Positions 11,284-23,437 of a DNA stretch of 64,000 nt are shown here, in pieces. Position 1 is the first letter of the stretch. Each line of letters begins with the position of its first letter. Origin of the DNA: Endocalyx cinctus (taxonomy: Eukaryota > Ascomycota > Sordariomycetes > Amphisphaeriales > Apiosporaceae); the NCBI GenBank assembly GCA_001600455.1, contig BCKC01000005.1, positions 3,410,001 to 3,474,000 on the forward strand, written 5' to 3'. Position numbers and translations under genes: made by a program. The notes under the pieces are model-generated. The model did no database searches. It was not told where the DNA came from and saw only the letters and a program-made list of their open reading frames with translations.

Positions 11284-12309
11284 TGATAACGCCTTGACAT
11301 ACGGGATACTCGATCTTGATATTAGGAGTAATAGCGGGTGGTATAGATAGATGAAAAAAAAATAAAGATACCTAATGGCTGGACATCTGATCATTATTTA
11401 ATCGACACTGACAAGGTATTTCTTTACGTGAAGCTATCGTGACCCACATATAGTAGCTTCTTATTAGCCGAGTCCGTGACGGATGTGATACTAATGATGA
11501 TTAGGTCGCATAGATCTATTCTCATGTCCCCCATAGCTAAGACATATCAACTTTATTATAATGTCATCGTGCCACGAGTTATTAGCCCATGTGTGCCGAG
11601 AAATATCAGGTTAATTCAACGTGTTTTCTCATAATATATGAATTGAGTGATATCGGCCATGTTACATCGCGCCTTAATGTCTGTCTTATTGCGATGGCCC
11701 CCTCTCTTAAGAATGCTTGGCATGTAAGCTCGCTTTCACTGTCACCTTATAGACTTACCGCCCTGCTACCGTATCCGAGCAAAAGTAAAAAATCTCGTAT
11801 TTATGCATCGGCGCCTAGCCAACTAAGGCAGCTGAACTTCTTCGACAAGAAAAACAGACGAAGTCATTCAGGGTCCGCGGCAATTTGCGAGCCGGTGCGT
11901 AGTATTTTTACGGTGTCTTTTGCGCTCACTTTATACTCGATATTAAATGTCTCTGTCATTTGAACTCCCGTACTCATTATTACTCCGGCTCGGGTCGCTA
12001 CCATTGTTTATACGGTAGCCCCGCAGATAGAACCTTGTCAGGAACCGGATCTTACAGCCTAGAGAGGAAGTTGTCTCTTCGCAATCCGGATAACTACGGT
12101 GATCTGCATTCCTAATTAGCGGAGCTCAGTAGAGGGCCGGATACGAACAAAATGGAGCTCTTATTGGATCGCGTGATATGTTTCCTAGACGAACGCAGAC
12201 CTCTATTCATATATAAACAATATCGGGAACCTTCGATCGGAGACAGAGAATGTTGTTTCTAGCATCAGCTATTGAGGTCAGCTGATAGGAGAAATCTCGG
12301 GTACCAAAG
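11284..12309. other. intergenic region with subtilase promoter
   Basis: No gene supported; a frame at 11589-11963 lacks coding character. A TATATAAA box lies at 12210-12217, about 100 bp upstream of the subtilase start codon at 12310, a plausible core promoter element. Confidence 0.5.
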
Positions 12310-15300
12310 ATGCGCGTCTTCAACCTCCTCTTCGCTTCCGCGCTTCCCCTCGCCGAGGGTGCACGTTCCATCTACGGCCGACAGGATGAGAATGCCGTCG
12401 CCAACAGCACCTCGAAGACAATCCCCAAGCGCTTCATCGTCGAGTATGCGCCGGTACGTGTCGAGCTTCTACAGATGCCAAAGATGTTTTTTTTTTTCTT
12501 TTATCACTAACTGGCTTTTCTTGTCGCATTAATATAGGGCCAAGCCAGATTATTCTCGGAAGCTCAAAATGGCATCAACGTTCTCAAGACGTTCTCGAGC
12601 GACATCTTCTCGGGCGCCAGCGTAGAGGCGGCCGACCACAGCGCCGAGAGCCTGATGCGCGTTTCCGGCGTCGCGAGGGTTTGGCCGAATCACATGGTGG
12701 AGCTTTCGCCGATGGAGGCCCCGACGAGCTTGAGTGACGATGCGTCGGCCACGAACTACACGGTTCACAACGCTACGGGCGTGAGTAAGCTGCATGCTGC
12801 GGGCATATACGGGAAGGGAGCTATCGTCGGTATTGTGGATACGGGTACGTGGTACGATCATCCGGCTGTAAGTTTTTTTTCCCCTCTCGTTGAACGTATT
12901 CGACAAGCCGCACTTTAAACCCCGCTGGGGATTTCGTAGACCAGTACTTAATTAACCATTTGTATAGCTCGGTGGCGGATTTGGTCCCGGTTTCAAAGTA
13001 GCGAGTGGTTACGATTTCGTCGGTGATGGAGGTGAGTATCGTCTATTCTAGTGGATCAAGCTGGTTATCCAAGATCTAATTTCGATAAATATAGATTGGC
13101 CAACTGGAGAAAAGGAGCCAGACGGAGACCCGAAAGATCAGCAAGGTCACGGAACTCACGTGGCTGGTATTATCGCCGGACAGTCAGAGAAGTTGGTATC
13201 CTTTTTTTACTCCTTGTTAGTATCCTCGCATTTGTCTAACTGACGAATCTAGCTGGAGCGGTGTCGCACCCGAGGCAACACTTTATTCGTACAAAGTGTT
13301 TAGCGAATTTGTAAGCTTACCCCTTTATTACTCCCGGTGCGTGGTATTTGAGACTAATCAATTATGCTTAGAGCGGAACGGATGAGGCAACCCTTATCGA
13401 AGCCTTCCTAGCTGCTTATGCCGACGGGGTACGTAACCAGAGCCAGTTTCGAATCTTTGGCCTAGTCTACAATTGAAAACTTCTATGACTAATAATTTTG
13501 GGGTCTCACTAGGTTGATATTATTACGGCGAGTATTGGCAACAACAACGGCTGGTCTACCAACGCGTGGGCCGAAGTCGCTTCTCGTATCGTTGAAGAAG
13601 GCATTGTCGTAACTATTTCGGCCGGAAACTCCGGAGATGCCGGCGTGTTCTTCGCGAGCTCCGGCTCGTCCGGCACCAACGTGGTGTCTGTCGCTTCGGT
13701 CGAGACGGAAGTATTCCCCTCGTCCCCCTTCTCGGCTACATTCTCCTTGGATGGCAATGATAACACTACGACTTTGGGGTATCTGCCGTCGACGTACTAT
13801 TTCTCCAGCGACGTTGTCGGGTGGCCTGTCGTGCCCATGAACTTCGACATCACGGACCCGGCGGATGCTTGCGAACCGTACCCGAACGGCACGGCGAGTC
13901 TCGTTGGAAAGGTGCCTCTCGTGCGTCGCGGCACTTGCACCTTCCAAACGAAGCAGGAGAACTTAGCGGCGCTAGGCGCGGAATACATTTTGGTGTATAA
14001 CAACGAAGACGCGCTCGTCACTCCCGCCACCGACAATACCGATACTCTCATCGGTCTGATCACCGCGAAAGCCGGTGAAGCTATAATCGAGACCGTGAAG
14101 GAAGGTGGCAACGTCACGGTGGATTTCTCCGTCAACCCAGAACTGCCAGTAGGATTGGAGTACCCGTCGGGAGGCAAGCCCAATGCTTTTACCTCGTGGG
14201 GAGGAACGTACGACCTTCAGATCAAGCCGGATATCGCGGCACCCGGCGGAAACATTTTCAGCACGTACTTAAACGACGCTTACGCGATCATGAGCGGAAC
14301 TTCGATGGCGTGCCCCTACGTAGCCGGTGTCGCGGCGCTTTACATCGGCGCTAACGGAGGCAGGTCAGTCCACGGCAAGGAATTCGCCAAGACCCTTTCC
14401 CACCGAATCATCGCCAGCGGTAAGGCGCTTCCCTGGTCCGACGGCGCGACGAACACGGATTACGGGTTCTCGGCCTCGGTCGCGCAGGTTGGAAACGGTC
14501 TCGTGGACGCGTTCAAGGTGGTCCAATACAAGACGGGTATCGAGTTTGAGAAGATGGCGTTGAACGACACTCGCTTCCTTAACCAGGACCACGAAGTTGT
14601 GATTACTAATAACGGCGCCGACGAGGACGTCACCTACACGTTCTCGCTCGAAGATGCTGCGGGCGTGGAGATGGGAGGCTGGTACGAGCTCCCGCCGACG
14701 ACGGGAGATTGGAGGATGAAGAGCTTCACCGAGTTAGTCCCTACGACCTTGGTACCTGAGACCACGTTACCCGAACAGTTTACGTTGAAGCCTGGTGAAA
14801 GCAAAACTGTAACGTAAGTGATATAAAATAAGTGACAGACTGGCTATTACTGGCTATCATTGGATGCTGACTTTGGTTTTTGAATCTAGCGTTTCTTTCG
14901 AGAACCCGCAAACACTAGGATGGAATTCTAGTACGCTGCCACTATATAGCGGCAAGATTATCGTCTCCGGAAGCAATGGAGAGCAGTTCTCCATGCCGTA
15001 CATGGGTAAGCTCTTAGCCTATTATTAATCCATTCCGGGAGATTTAATATTGACAATATTTGTTATAGGCCTGGGAGCTGACCTCCAGGAGGACTTGAGT
15101 CCCATCTACCGAACTACCTACCCCTTCTCAAAATCCAACGTTGCATTTATCGACATCAAGGAAAAGTCCTAGTGAGTATCTGAATATCTTTAGGGAGGTT
15201 TGATGTATATGATACTAAAACTTTCTAAGCTACACTTTCGACTTATCTTTGACCGAGCAAGACTTCCCTGTAATTTACAGCAAACTTAAGTGGGGAAGCA

Positions 15301-15863
15301 AGGAAATCAGATGGGATGTGAGTTTACCTTCTTTTTTTTTCAGCACTATCACGTTCCGGCACGTCATGTGCTTCTCACGCTCCATAGGCCCAATTAGCTA
15401 ATTCTTAATAATACTAGATTTTTGAGCCAGGCTGGCAGGAAGATCAATGGGTCTACCCGCCCGTACCGGGATCGAACGGATTCATCGGCGCTATCGCGCA
15501 GTGGGTCGGTACCGACGCGTCCGCTTACTTCGACCTGCGGTATTCTGACCCGAATGAGACCGTGAACTATCCACTCTACGATGTCTTCCGTAACGCCGAG
15601 ACGCAGTATTCCTACAACCAGTACTGGTGGTTCGGAAAGCTTGCTAACGGTAGTCAGATTGCCCTGGGTAATTACACGTAAGTTTACGATTATATCAATC
15701 AATTAACGATGTGTATGTTTTTTTTTTTTTAGTATAATGACTGACTGAGGTTATAATTGACAGTATGCGTTTTGCCACTTTGAAACCATTCGGTATTCCC
15801 GAGGAGTCGTCTGGCTGGGATGTATTCCAGACTCCCGAAATTGAAGTTTTGGGACAGTACTAG
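12310..15863 (+). CDS. Secreted Vpr-type subtilisin-like serine protease (S8) with PA domain, 12 exons, 905 aa
   Basis: Exons: 12310-12453, 12538-12867, 12968-13031, 13095-13191, 13253-13310, 13372-13428, 13513-14813, 14890-15005, 15069-15171, 15230-15317, 15418-15677, 15764-15863. All phases close (905 aa). The weakest site is the donor GTTGGT at 13192; it is needed to keep frame into WSGVAPEATLYSYK. Layout: short signal peptide (1-~17), I9-like propeptide (~45-120), catalytic Asp149 (GIVDTG), His198 (GHGTHVAG), a PA domain inserted in the catalytic domain at ~330-430, Ser514 (GTSMACP), then a beta-rich, Fn3-like C-terminus. It should cleave extracellular protein after propeptide removal. 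A paralogue with a complete triad lies at 30114-32893. Confidence 0.86.
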
Positions 15864-16144
15864 TGTCTTGGTTAAGGCATGGTGCTAGTTTTCCGAGCCT
15901 TTGCTTGATATCTTAACTGTACAAAGTTTTTTATCCGATAGCGGCGGGTTTCATAGCTGAAAGGAGACAGCCGATGTGGAAAATATGCTTTTCAGACGTA
16001 CATAAATTCATTTAACTTCTTTTCTTGCATACTACATGCAAGATATATTAATATAAGGTCCCTTGGAAAACTTATTCCAGGATAAATACACTCAACTTTT
16101 ACATGACGTAATAAGCAGAAAATTAGATTTATTTCAAACCCAAC

Positions 16145-16936
16145 TCACTCATTACCAGCCGATGTGACCTCTTCGTTCTTCTGATGCGGATATTCGAAGG
16201 CTTCCATAAACGGATCCCTTTTAAAGAGCCGATCTCTATTACACTGGACAGTCATAAACAAACCCAGAACCAGATCTACGTCTCTAATCAGATTTTCGAG
16301 AGCATCTCTATCCGTCGGGCGCATTACGCGACCGGGGAATTCCTCCGTCGCGATGGAATCCGTGGTTAAATTCCAGAGGACTCGGCAGGAGCTCACCTTC
16401 TTGGCAAGCCAGCCCTGCACGATATCATAGAACTCGCCCATGCGCAATCCTCGCGGGAACTCCAAGATCTCAAATTTGTGACTATCTCCGCCCCTACCGT
16501 GACTCAACTGCCAGTGGCCTAGCTTTCGGACTGGCGGATACTGCCGTACTAACATACGGCGCCAGGATGCCTCGGGCCGCATGAATGCCTCTCTGTGCGT
16601 TTGTTTTGCTATGGAAAGCTGATGAAAATCGTCCCTGTTGAAGCGCTTCTGTTTTGGGAGTTTCTTCGTCTCTTCTACGTTCGACTCTGTGAACCAGAGT
16701 GCGAAGTCCTCTGCTAGAATCGGATTCGGTATTAGAGGACCCGTAGAAGAGGATGCTTCAGAACTGGGTCTTAAATAAAGGCCTTTTTGGATTTTGGATG
16801 ATTTCGTAATCAGCATGCGCCATTGCTGATTTACGAGCTGCGCTGACGTCAGGAGCGTGCGCATGTCAAGCTGGAATAGAATATTTTCGAGTAATTCGGG
16901 CACTTGAAGAACATCTTTTTGAGATTCAGGAGACAT
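16145..16936 (-). CDS. F-box domain protein, 263 aa
   Basis: Single-exon gene. Residues ~10-60 form an F-box-like helix bundle (VPELLENILFQLDMRTLLTS, then AQLVNQQWRMLI). F-box proteins bind Skp1 and present substrates to SCF ubiquitin ligases. The remainder contains the segment SWRRMLVRQYPPV, often seen in fungal F-box proteins of this size, but no WD40 or LRR repeats, so no substrate can be proposed. The start MSPESQKDVLQ is the only good Met before the domain. The gene is convergent with the subtilase; the 3' ends are ~280 bp apart. Confidence 0.8.
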   Translation of the reverse strand: MSPESQKDVLQVPELLENILFQLDMRTLLTSAQLVNQQWRMLITKSSKIQKGLYLRPSSEASSSTGPLIPNPILAEDFALWFTESNVEETKKLPKQKRFNRDDFHQLSIAKQTHREAFMRPEASWRRMLVRQYPPVRKLGHWQLSHGRGGDSHKFEILEFPRGLRMGEFYDIVQGWLAKKVSSCRVLWNLTTDSIATEEFPGRVMRPTDRDALENLIRDVDLVLGLFMTVQCNRDRLFKRDPFMEAFEYPHQKNEEVTSAGNE

Positions 16937-17503
16937 GATTCTGATTTTTTAACGTCTGAATGTTGATATGTAAAGTTAATAGATGATAAGTATAATAATA
17001 ACTATTATGGATAGGTTATGTCCTGTCAGTTTTCCTCCCCATTTGATTTACCTAAAATGCCAAGACCTTCTAAATAGATGAGTCATGTTCTCGTCTGTCA
17101 GCTGCAGCCAATTTAGTGGCTTGATGCTGGCAGACTGGGCGCCGGGTCAGGCTGCAAGTACGCTTGGCAAGTTGACCCCTATTTGCGCTAGTCCTACTCA
17201 GTCTGCCCCTGTTCCTGTCTACATAACCAGCCCCCGAGGTAGTATTTACATCCTCATTTGTATCTCGGCGAACAAATCATTCAGAGCTTCAAAATTATCC
17301 CCCCGAATTTTCATCGGGCTCCGAAAATTCTGTCTGTGACAATCACGGAATTAAACTCATCGTTTAATACGTCAAAAGCATGTTTATTCTATCATTTGTT
17401 CTCGTTAAGATTCACATTTGTAACCCAACCGATATTCCACTAGCTTCCCATCGTCACAGTCCACCCAGGAGCTCTCTTAACTATTAATCAATGCTCCTCT
17501 AAA
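16937..17503. other. intergenic region
   Basis: No gene seen. It holds the F-box promoter (right side of 16936) and the 3' flank of the Pth11-like gene. Confidence 0.5.
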
Positions 17504-18956
17504 TCACTGATTTGACTGGTTGTTTGACACCCCATACTCCTTGTCACTTGGACCGCGAACCGCGCTGGACAAGTCGACTTCTTTCACTACGTGGATCTTC
17601 CCTTGACAATACTCATCAGTACAAGACGCCGACCTCCTCGACACGGCTGCGGCGACGGCTTGGGGTTGCAAAGGTGTTCCGCTTAGCATCGCGATCTCGA
17701 CATCCGACGGGATCCTGGTATCCGTCTCGGTGGCAGACCAACTCTGCTTCCATGGAGGTTGTGAATTCTTGGACTCCGAGGAGTAGAGCTGATACGCATG
17801 ACGTCGCTGTTCGGACTCTTGCGTGGCATAGCCCTCCCTTCGCTTTTGGAACAGGTGGGCCCACGCAGGATATATCGAAGGTATGGATCCGCACATGATA
17901 ATCAGTAACGCCTCGGTACTGAGCCAAGCGTAGATCGAGAATAGATCCCAGGTATAGTCGCCCTGGCCGTGTCTAGATATGTAGGAGCTCTTGGCGGCGG
18001 CAGCTCCACCCGTGAGGAGGGTGAGCCCAAGGCCAACGATCAAGATGATCTTACGCCGCGTCGGCATGCGCAGTCTCCATACGATGAACATGGGCACAAT
18101 CGAGAAGACAAAGTCGGCGAAGGCTTGCCAGACCGCCGTAAAGGTGGTGTATCTGTTTATCGCACCGTCGTCGAGGCAATGGGCGGTCGCATTCCGCGCC
18201 AAATCCCAAATCACGCGGGGATCGGCACCGCATTGGAAGAGGCTGATAAAGATGTCAACGATGGCGGTGATGACCGTTAGCGCGATGACTCCCCATAGTA
18301 TCCATTTCTCTCTTATCGAAGTGCTGCCGACAATTCGAAGAATGGTGGTGCCGACGGCGATCTTGCCGAGCGCGGTACATACGATGCTTATAAATAAAAC
18401 AACGTAGGTCAATTCGATTTGGTAAGACAGCTCTTCTAATGTGACGTATATCTCATGCCTCGTACCACCGCTCGCCTGAGCGGCAAATTGAACTAGTGAC
18501 CAGTCTTGTCAGCCGTTGGTTTCTTTTTTGGGAGGATAAAATAGTGCCACTTGATTGTACTCCGATTTGATTTGTGGAAGGGAAGTTTAAGCTTTCCGAG
18601 AAAAAAAAAAGAAGAAAAAAAAAGAAAGATGAAGATTGAAACTAACTGGTGATCGCAGTTGCAAGATAGAACAACTAGGTCGTATGAGTGTCAGCAAATA
18701 TGAGATATTCGTCGTTAAACCAATTGACTGTTAATCATACCCATGAACCAGACATCAAGATATCATCAAGACCTAAACTACGCTTTTGATGCCGAGCCGT
18801 CAAGCGTAGAAAGATAAAAACGGTCGACACTGAGAATTGAGTCCATAATATGGCCTCTAGCGCAGTTGCGCGGTTCTCATCTGGCGGCTGTTGAGATTCC
18901 ATTGAACTGACTCGGCCGAACAGATTTCCTTCACGGAAACCAGACTTCGAATTCAC
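17504..18956 (-). CDS. Pth11-like rhodopsin-fold integral membrane protein, 410 aa
   Basis: Minus-strand exons 18956-18741, 18674-18647 (a 28-nt mini-exon) and 18492-17504; phases close at 410 residues. The mini-exon encodes LFYLATAIT and restores the second helix after the family motif LGLDDILM. Seven hydrophobic helices are seen, with FAAQASGGTRH in the extracellular loop, then LSYQIELTYVVLFISIVCTA-type helices, DFVFSIVPMFIVWRL and a polar C-terminal tail after ~300. This is the fungal rhodopsin-domain (Pth11-like, no CFEM domain) family, whose best-studied member is a GPCR-like surface-sensing receptor at the plasma membrane. An alternative start is the Met at ~18903. The ligand cannot be inferred. 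Confidence 0.82.
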
Positions 18957-21114
18957 CAGGATGAAGTAGTTAATTTCAATAAGCCACTTTATGCTTCACA
19001 GATTTTTTTTTGGTCCACGGCGGAGCCATGTTTTAAATCCAACACGTTATCTTAATGCGTATTTCGACTTGATGTGTACGCATCCGCCAAGATAGGCTCT
19101 CCGTAAGACGGGTATGGTAGTTGCATTATTGTGGCTCTTTGGAATTTGAAAATGCTCGGCGATAAACGATATTTTATTAAGTATTCTCCAACGGTAAATT
19201 TCTGTGGGCAATTTCACGATCTACGTAGGTGCTGTCAATACTACGATGGGGCGTGCTTGGCATGCTGCCTCCAATCAGAACCCCTTTTTCTTGAAGCTCT
19301 TAAGGAATGTAACAGCACGTGTCACCCCCCTCTACTGAAATGCACCTTCGTAATCGCCATGGATTTGGTAAATTTACCGGCCCGAACCCCACCACCTTCC
19401 GGATTGACAGATCTTCTGCATAGCTTCAACAGATAAGGTTATCACAGCTTACTCTTGTCTTCCACACTCTCCCCCGCGTTTAGTCCAGTTTCAAAAGAGA
19501 TCGCTGATGATGAAGTCGTGTAGGTAAACAAAAGTGCCGATATGATAATGGATTACAATCATTACGCGGCTCATTCGACTGGTCGTAGTCAGCCCAAAGT
19601 TCTGCTGTTGATACTTTCGGAGTTTATTGGAGATATCCAACCTGTTCTATCTTGTAGCATCTCTCGGTGTTAGCATAGTAAGCCCCCAATTCTGTGTGGC
19701 AATTTGGTGTCCTACGGATAATATCAAACCTGCTACCGGTATCAATTCTAGAAATTGATATCGACTTTTTATCCAGCTCCAGATGCAGCTCATCATAACC
19801 TATAATGAGTAATAAAGATAAAGTAGCTTGCAGAATAGGCCAGGCTCCCCAGCTCAGGTGGCCAGGAGTAGGGTGCGGATAGTGGGGAGCCCCAAGACCT
19901 ACGGCTATCTAAGATATCTAGACGAAGTACGCAAGGGTCCAAGTATGAAACGACTTGGCGGACTTGAGTAACTTTACTATGTGGTCATTATCACTAATCT
20001 TCACACCACATTTCTCCTAATGAGCGTCGGTATTCACGATTGATTGCTAATCCAACGGAGGCCATATGTTAGTTCAATTGCTGCTTCACGGAGTCGTGAA
20101 CTATCATTGATCGAAAGCTTCAGATTCTAGCCAAGGAGATTTTCATAAACATGAATACTAATGTAGTAGTAAGAGACTTTCTTTACTAAGATACGATAAA
20201 AAGAGAAGAAAGTTTTTAAATGCATGAGATGGAAGTAAATAGCCCACGAGCTCTTTTTTTTCAAGCAATCACAAGCCAGCTTAGATATAACAGTATTGGG
20301 TTGGAATTGCGACGTAAATGAACTTCTCATCAATACACGGGCTTGGTTCTGTTCCATTTGATCCTAAGCTCTCCGGACTCGGGGCTTTCGTCTCAAATAA
20401 TGAATACAGATGATGTCTACTTAGTATTAAGCCCTTATGCTATATACAACTCATAAAACAGAATTGTTATAATATTTGCATCGAGTAGTTAAATATAATT
20501 TAATTACGCCGGAACTTTCTACATGATTCCCATTTTTGAATCACGATGATAGGTAATTTGTCGCTATAAACCATTTGGTGCTAGCTTCTTTAGGAGCATG
20601 TGACGCGATATATGATTACTTCATACCTAATATCGTAGCTTAGTGATGCAAAATCTTGTTACATTTCTGGTAGGTCGTATGCTCCTCTCTGCTCCTGGTA
20701 ACTTCAACTATTGCGTACCTACAACGCGATGAGGAGGTTAAAATGAGATCAAACAAGAATATCGGTCCTATATAGTTAGTTATCTACTGAAGTCTAAACA
20801 TGTGATAATTGAGCAATGATAGTCAATTGTTGGCCGGATATTGTTCTCCCATAATTCTGGTTAGCTTTAACATCCATACTTGAAGATAGATAGAGGCTGG
20901 GGAGCTTCATAAATTCTTTCTGTCAAAAAACGATTAATGTAGTACTCCGTAATAGACGGACCGACCGTTTATTGAGAATTTTACGTAACGCTCAATACGC
21001 AGCTGGCGCACAGCGCCAATACCACATCAATTTTTCATTTTACCTTACGTTAAGACGTCGGGCCCAAAACTGTTATAATATATTATGTTTATAACCTTGG
21101 AAATATTCAATTTA
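18957..21114. other. 2.2-kb AT-rich gene-free stretch
   Basis: I see no supported gene, RNA gene or mobile element. Short frames at 19131-19436 and 20127-20357 lack domains, splice structure and coding-like composition. Confidence 0.5.
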
Positions 21115-22095
21115 TCATGGATCACGCCATAAGAAATATTCTGCGACGGCTATAAACTCGTCTTCAAAAAGTGCTGTCGCTTTATCTGCCCAGCCCTCAG
21201 CTCGCCATTCGTGATCAAAATTAACACCCATAAGAAGTTTACAATATTCCCAATATTCGGGATACCACCCGGCTTGTTCCAAATCTATGATACCAAAAAT
21301 ATGATAAACGCCCTGCTCGTTTGGTGAAACGATAATATTACCGAGGGCAAGATCTCCGTGAGTTAAGTAAATGTGTCCCGTATCAGGGAGCCAGTCCCGA
21401 TATAAGTCATCTAAAAATGTTACATCATCCCCGGGCCGGACTTTCTGACGAGTAGCAGCAGCTAACAACCAATTATTAAAGGATTCTATAGTAAAGAATG
21501 GTCCTTCTACATAATCAAGCTGAAAAAAATCGGTCTTGCACTGGTCTCCATCAAAAGAGCCTATAATATATATTTAGTATATAAACATTTAATAAAGTAA
21601 TAATAGGTATTACCAATAAATCGGGTTTTTTGAACTTGGGGAAACCTGCCGAAGAGCCGTAGCAATCTTGCCGAGTTGGGTAGATATTATGTTTTTATCT
21701 TCCTTGGTTAAAAGTGGCCAAGCTTCGTATAGCGTTTTACCGGGTACGAAGCTCATATATAAAAAGGTACGGTCATGGTATATTTTCCAACCAAATACTT
21801 CTGGTACTGATACTTCATGTCCAGGAAAAGCTTGTCTAATGAATCGGAGTGCTTGAGCCTCTTCTCGTCGAAGGAAACGCGAATCTTTAAACTTAACCAC
21901 CAGGTTTAAATGTTCATATATCGCAATCCCGTCGAGCTGCTCAGGGTGTTGTCGGAGGATCTCGGCGGGTGATGGTAGTTGGCAATTAGGTCGGGATTGG
22001 AAGAAGGAAGAATCAGGAAAATCGTATTCTTGGAGGGAGATATCAGGTAAAGAAGACATGTCGATAACTGGAAGTACATTGGGTTGTCGTGCCAT
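21115..22095 (-). pseudogene. Aminoglycoside-phosphotransferase-like (APH/choline kinase fold) gene with a one-base frameshift
   Basis: Two coding blocks, 22095-21614 and 21560-21115, flank an evident 53-nt intron (donor GTAATA, acceptor TATAG). The first holds the N-lobe (start MARQPNVLPVIDM; LVVKFKD; a hydrophobic hinge near MSFVPGKTLYEAW). The second holds the catalytic motif THGDLALGNIIV and the metal-binding IIDLEQAGWYPEYWEY typical of fungal APH-family proteins. All catalytic residues are intact, but the intron joins the blocks out of phase by one base. The conserved GSFDG segment after the junction is in frame only if the T6 run at 21626-21631 (A6 on the coding strand) were one base shorter. 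This is either a recent frameshift or a homopolymer sequencing error. Fungal APH-like proteins phosphorylate unknown small molecules; this is not evidence of drug resistance. Confidence 0.72.
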
Positions 22096-23437
22096 TATGA
22101 AAAAAAAAAAACAGAGAATTAGATATGGTAATGTTTCTAACTTTCGTAATGGGAAAAGCCGGACTTTATCTCTACTTGGTGAAAGAAGCGGTTGTTCTGA
22201 TGGACACTGAGGTGATGATTATAATTGCAAAAGTAAAGTATATAATGAAGAACTTTTCAGGTTGAGAACACTAATGACTGCATTTCAGCTTTTAGGGCCG
22301 TAATATATTACGGGTTACAAAAAATCCGGCCGCGGCTAGGTGTTTAAGTACCTAAGCGAGTTCATTTCAAGGTCTGATTTGAGGCTACGGCCTCTGGTTA
22401 GTGTAGGCTCTATGCCGGCTGACTGATTGAGTACCAACTCGTACCATAATCAGACTTAGTTTATGTCAGATTGTTAGAGCTTATGGAAGGTATTTGAGAG
22501 CTTGGTAATCATATTATGTAAATATCTCATTGAATTAGGGTTTAAGGATCAATCTACGTCTATGAATTGAACGGGAGCTCAGCACCTTATTTATAATACT
22601 TCCTGAGCTGGTAATACGTAATTATAGGATTGGTAAATCTCTCAGGTCAGGTTGGTCAGCTTGATTCCACACCTTAATTTTACGTCTCCGCCATAAGACT
22701 CAAAAACATTTGTATCGCGGAAACAAGTCAAACAGGACTTATTATACACCCTCTCGTCTTGTATAGTCTGACTGTACGCTTGGGGACATATCTTGATTAT
22801 TTATTTAAAGACGACGATTTTACATTGGATATTATCCGATTTTGCAGGTCCTTCATATTAGCTGAAAGGTTGTCCTAACTGACGTCAAGTTACCGTACAT
22901 AATTTTATAGTAGAGATCGTGTCAGCCCACGCCTATAACAAACACTTCAATAGCCTATCTACACTGCATATATAGCTGTACGCTGATGACATTTTATTTG
23001 CTAAGATTATTACCATGTCTCGTGGTTAATTCTGAGCCTCTAATTATGGGGTATTTACAAAATATTTTACAAGATTACCGAACCTAGGCAACTACCATGT
23101 AACAAATAGATATTTAATCACTGCAAAGTTTTTATAACATAGTACGGAATGACCGAAACCTCGTACGTTTGTTATAAACGCAGAATTTTGTCTCTGTAGC
23201 TGATCCATGAGCTACTAGGACTTCTCTAAGTTGAAAACTCAAAGCGCAGAGCATCAACTTTGACTGGCTTACAGGAACCAAAAGTATAAGTACCTCTCAG
23301 GTTGCCTGCATTTTGATATAAAGATATAGCTCATCATTACCAGCTCGACAATTTATCAACCCACCAACTGATCGGATTCATCTAAGAATTTTTCGCACCA
23401 AGTACCGCTATACTAAAAAACCATCTACTTTGACACC
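22096..23437. other. 1.3-kb gene-free stretch
   Basis: AT-rich, many stops in all frames; nothing recognised apart from the presumed promoters of the flanking APH-like gene and secreted-protein relic. Confidence 0.5.

Noticed and set aside
11589..11963. 124-codon frame in the intergenic region before the first subtilase
   Set aside because: No signal peptide, domain, splice context or coding-like composition.
13489..13947. Minus-strand frames opposite the first subtilase
   Set aside because: The plus-strand exons carry the protease catalytic motifs; the antisense frames show no recognisable domain.
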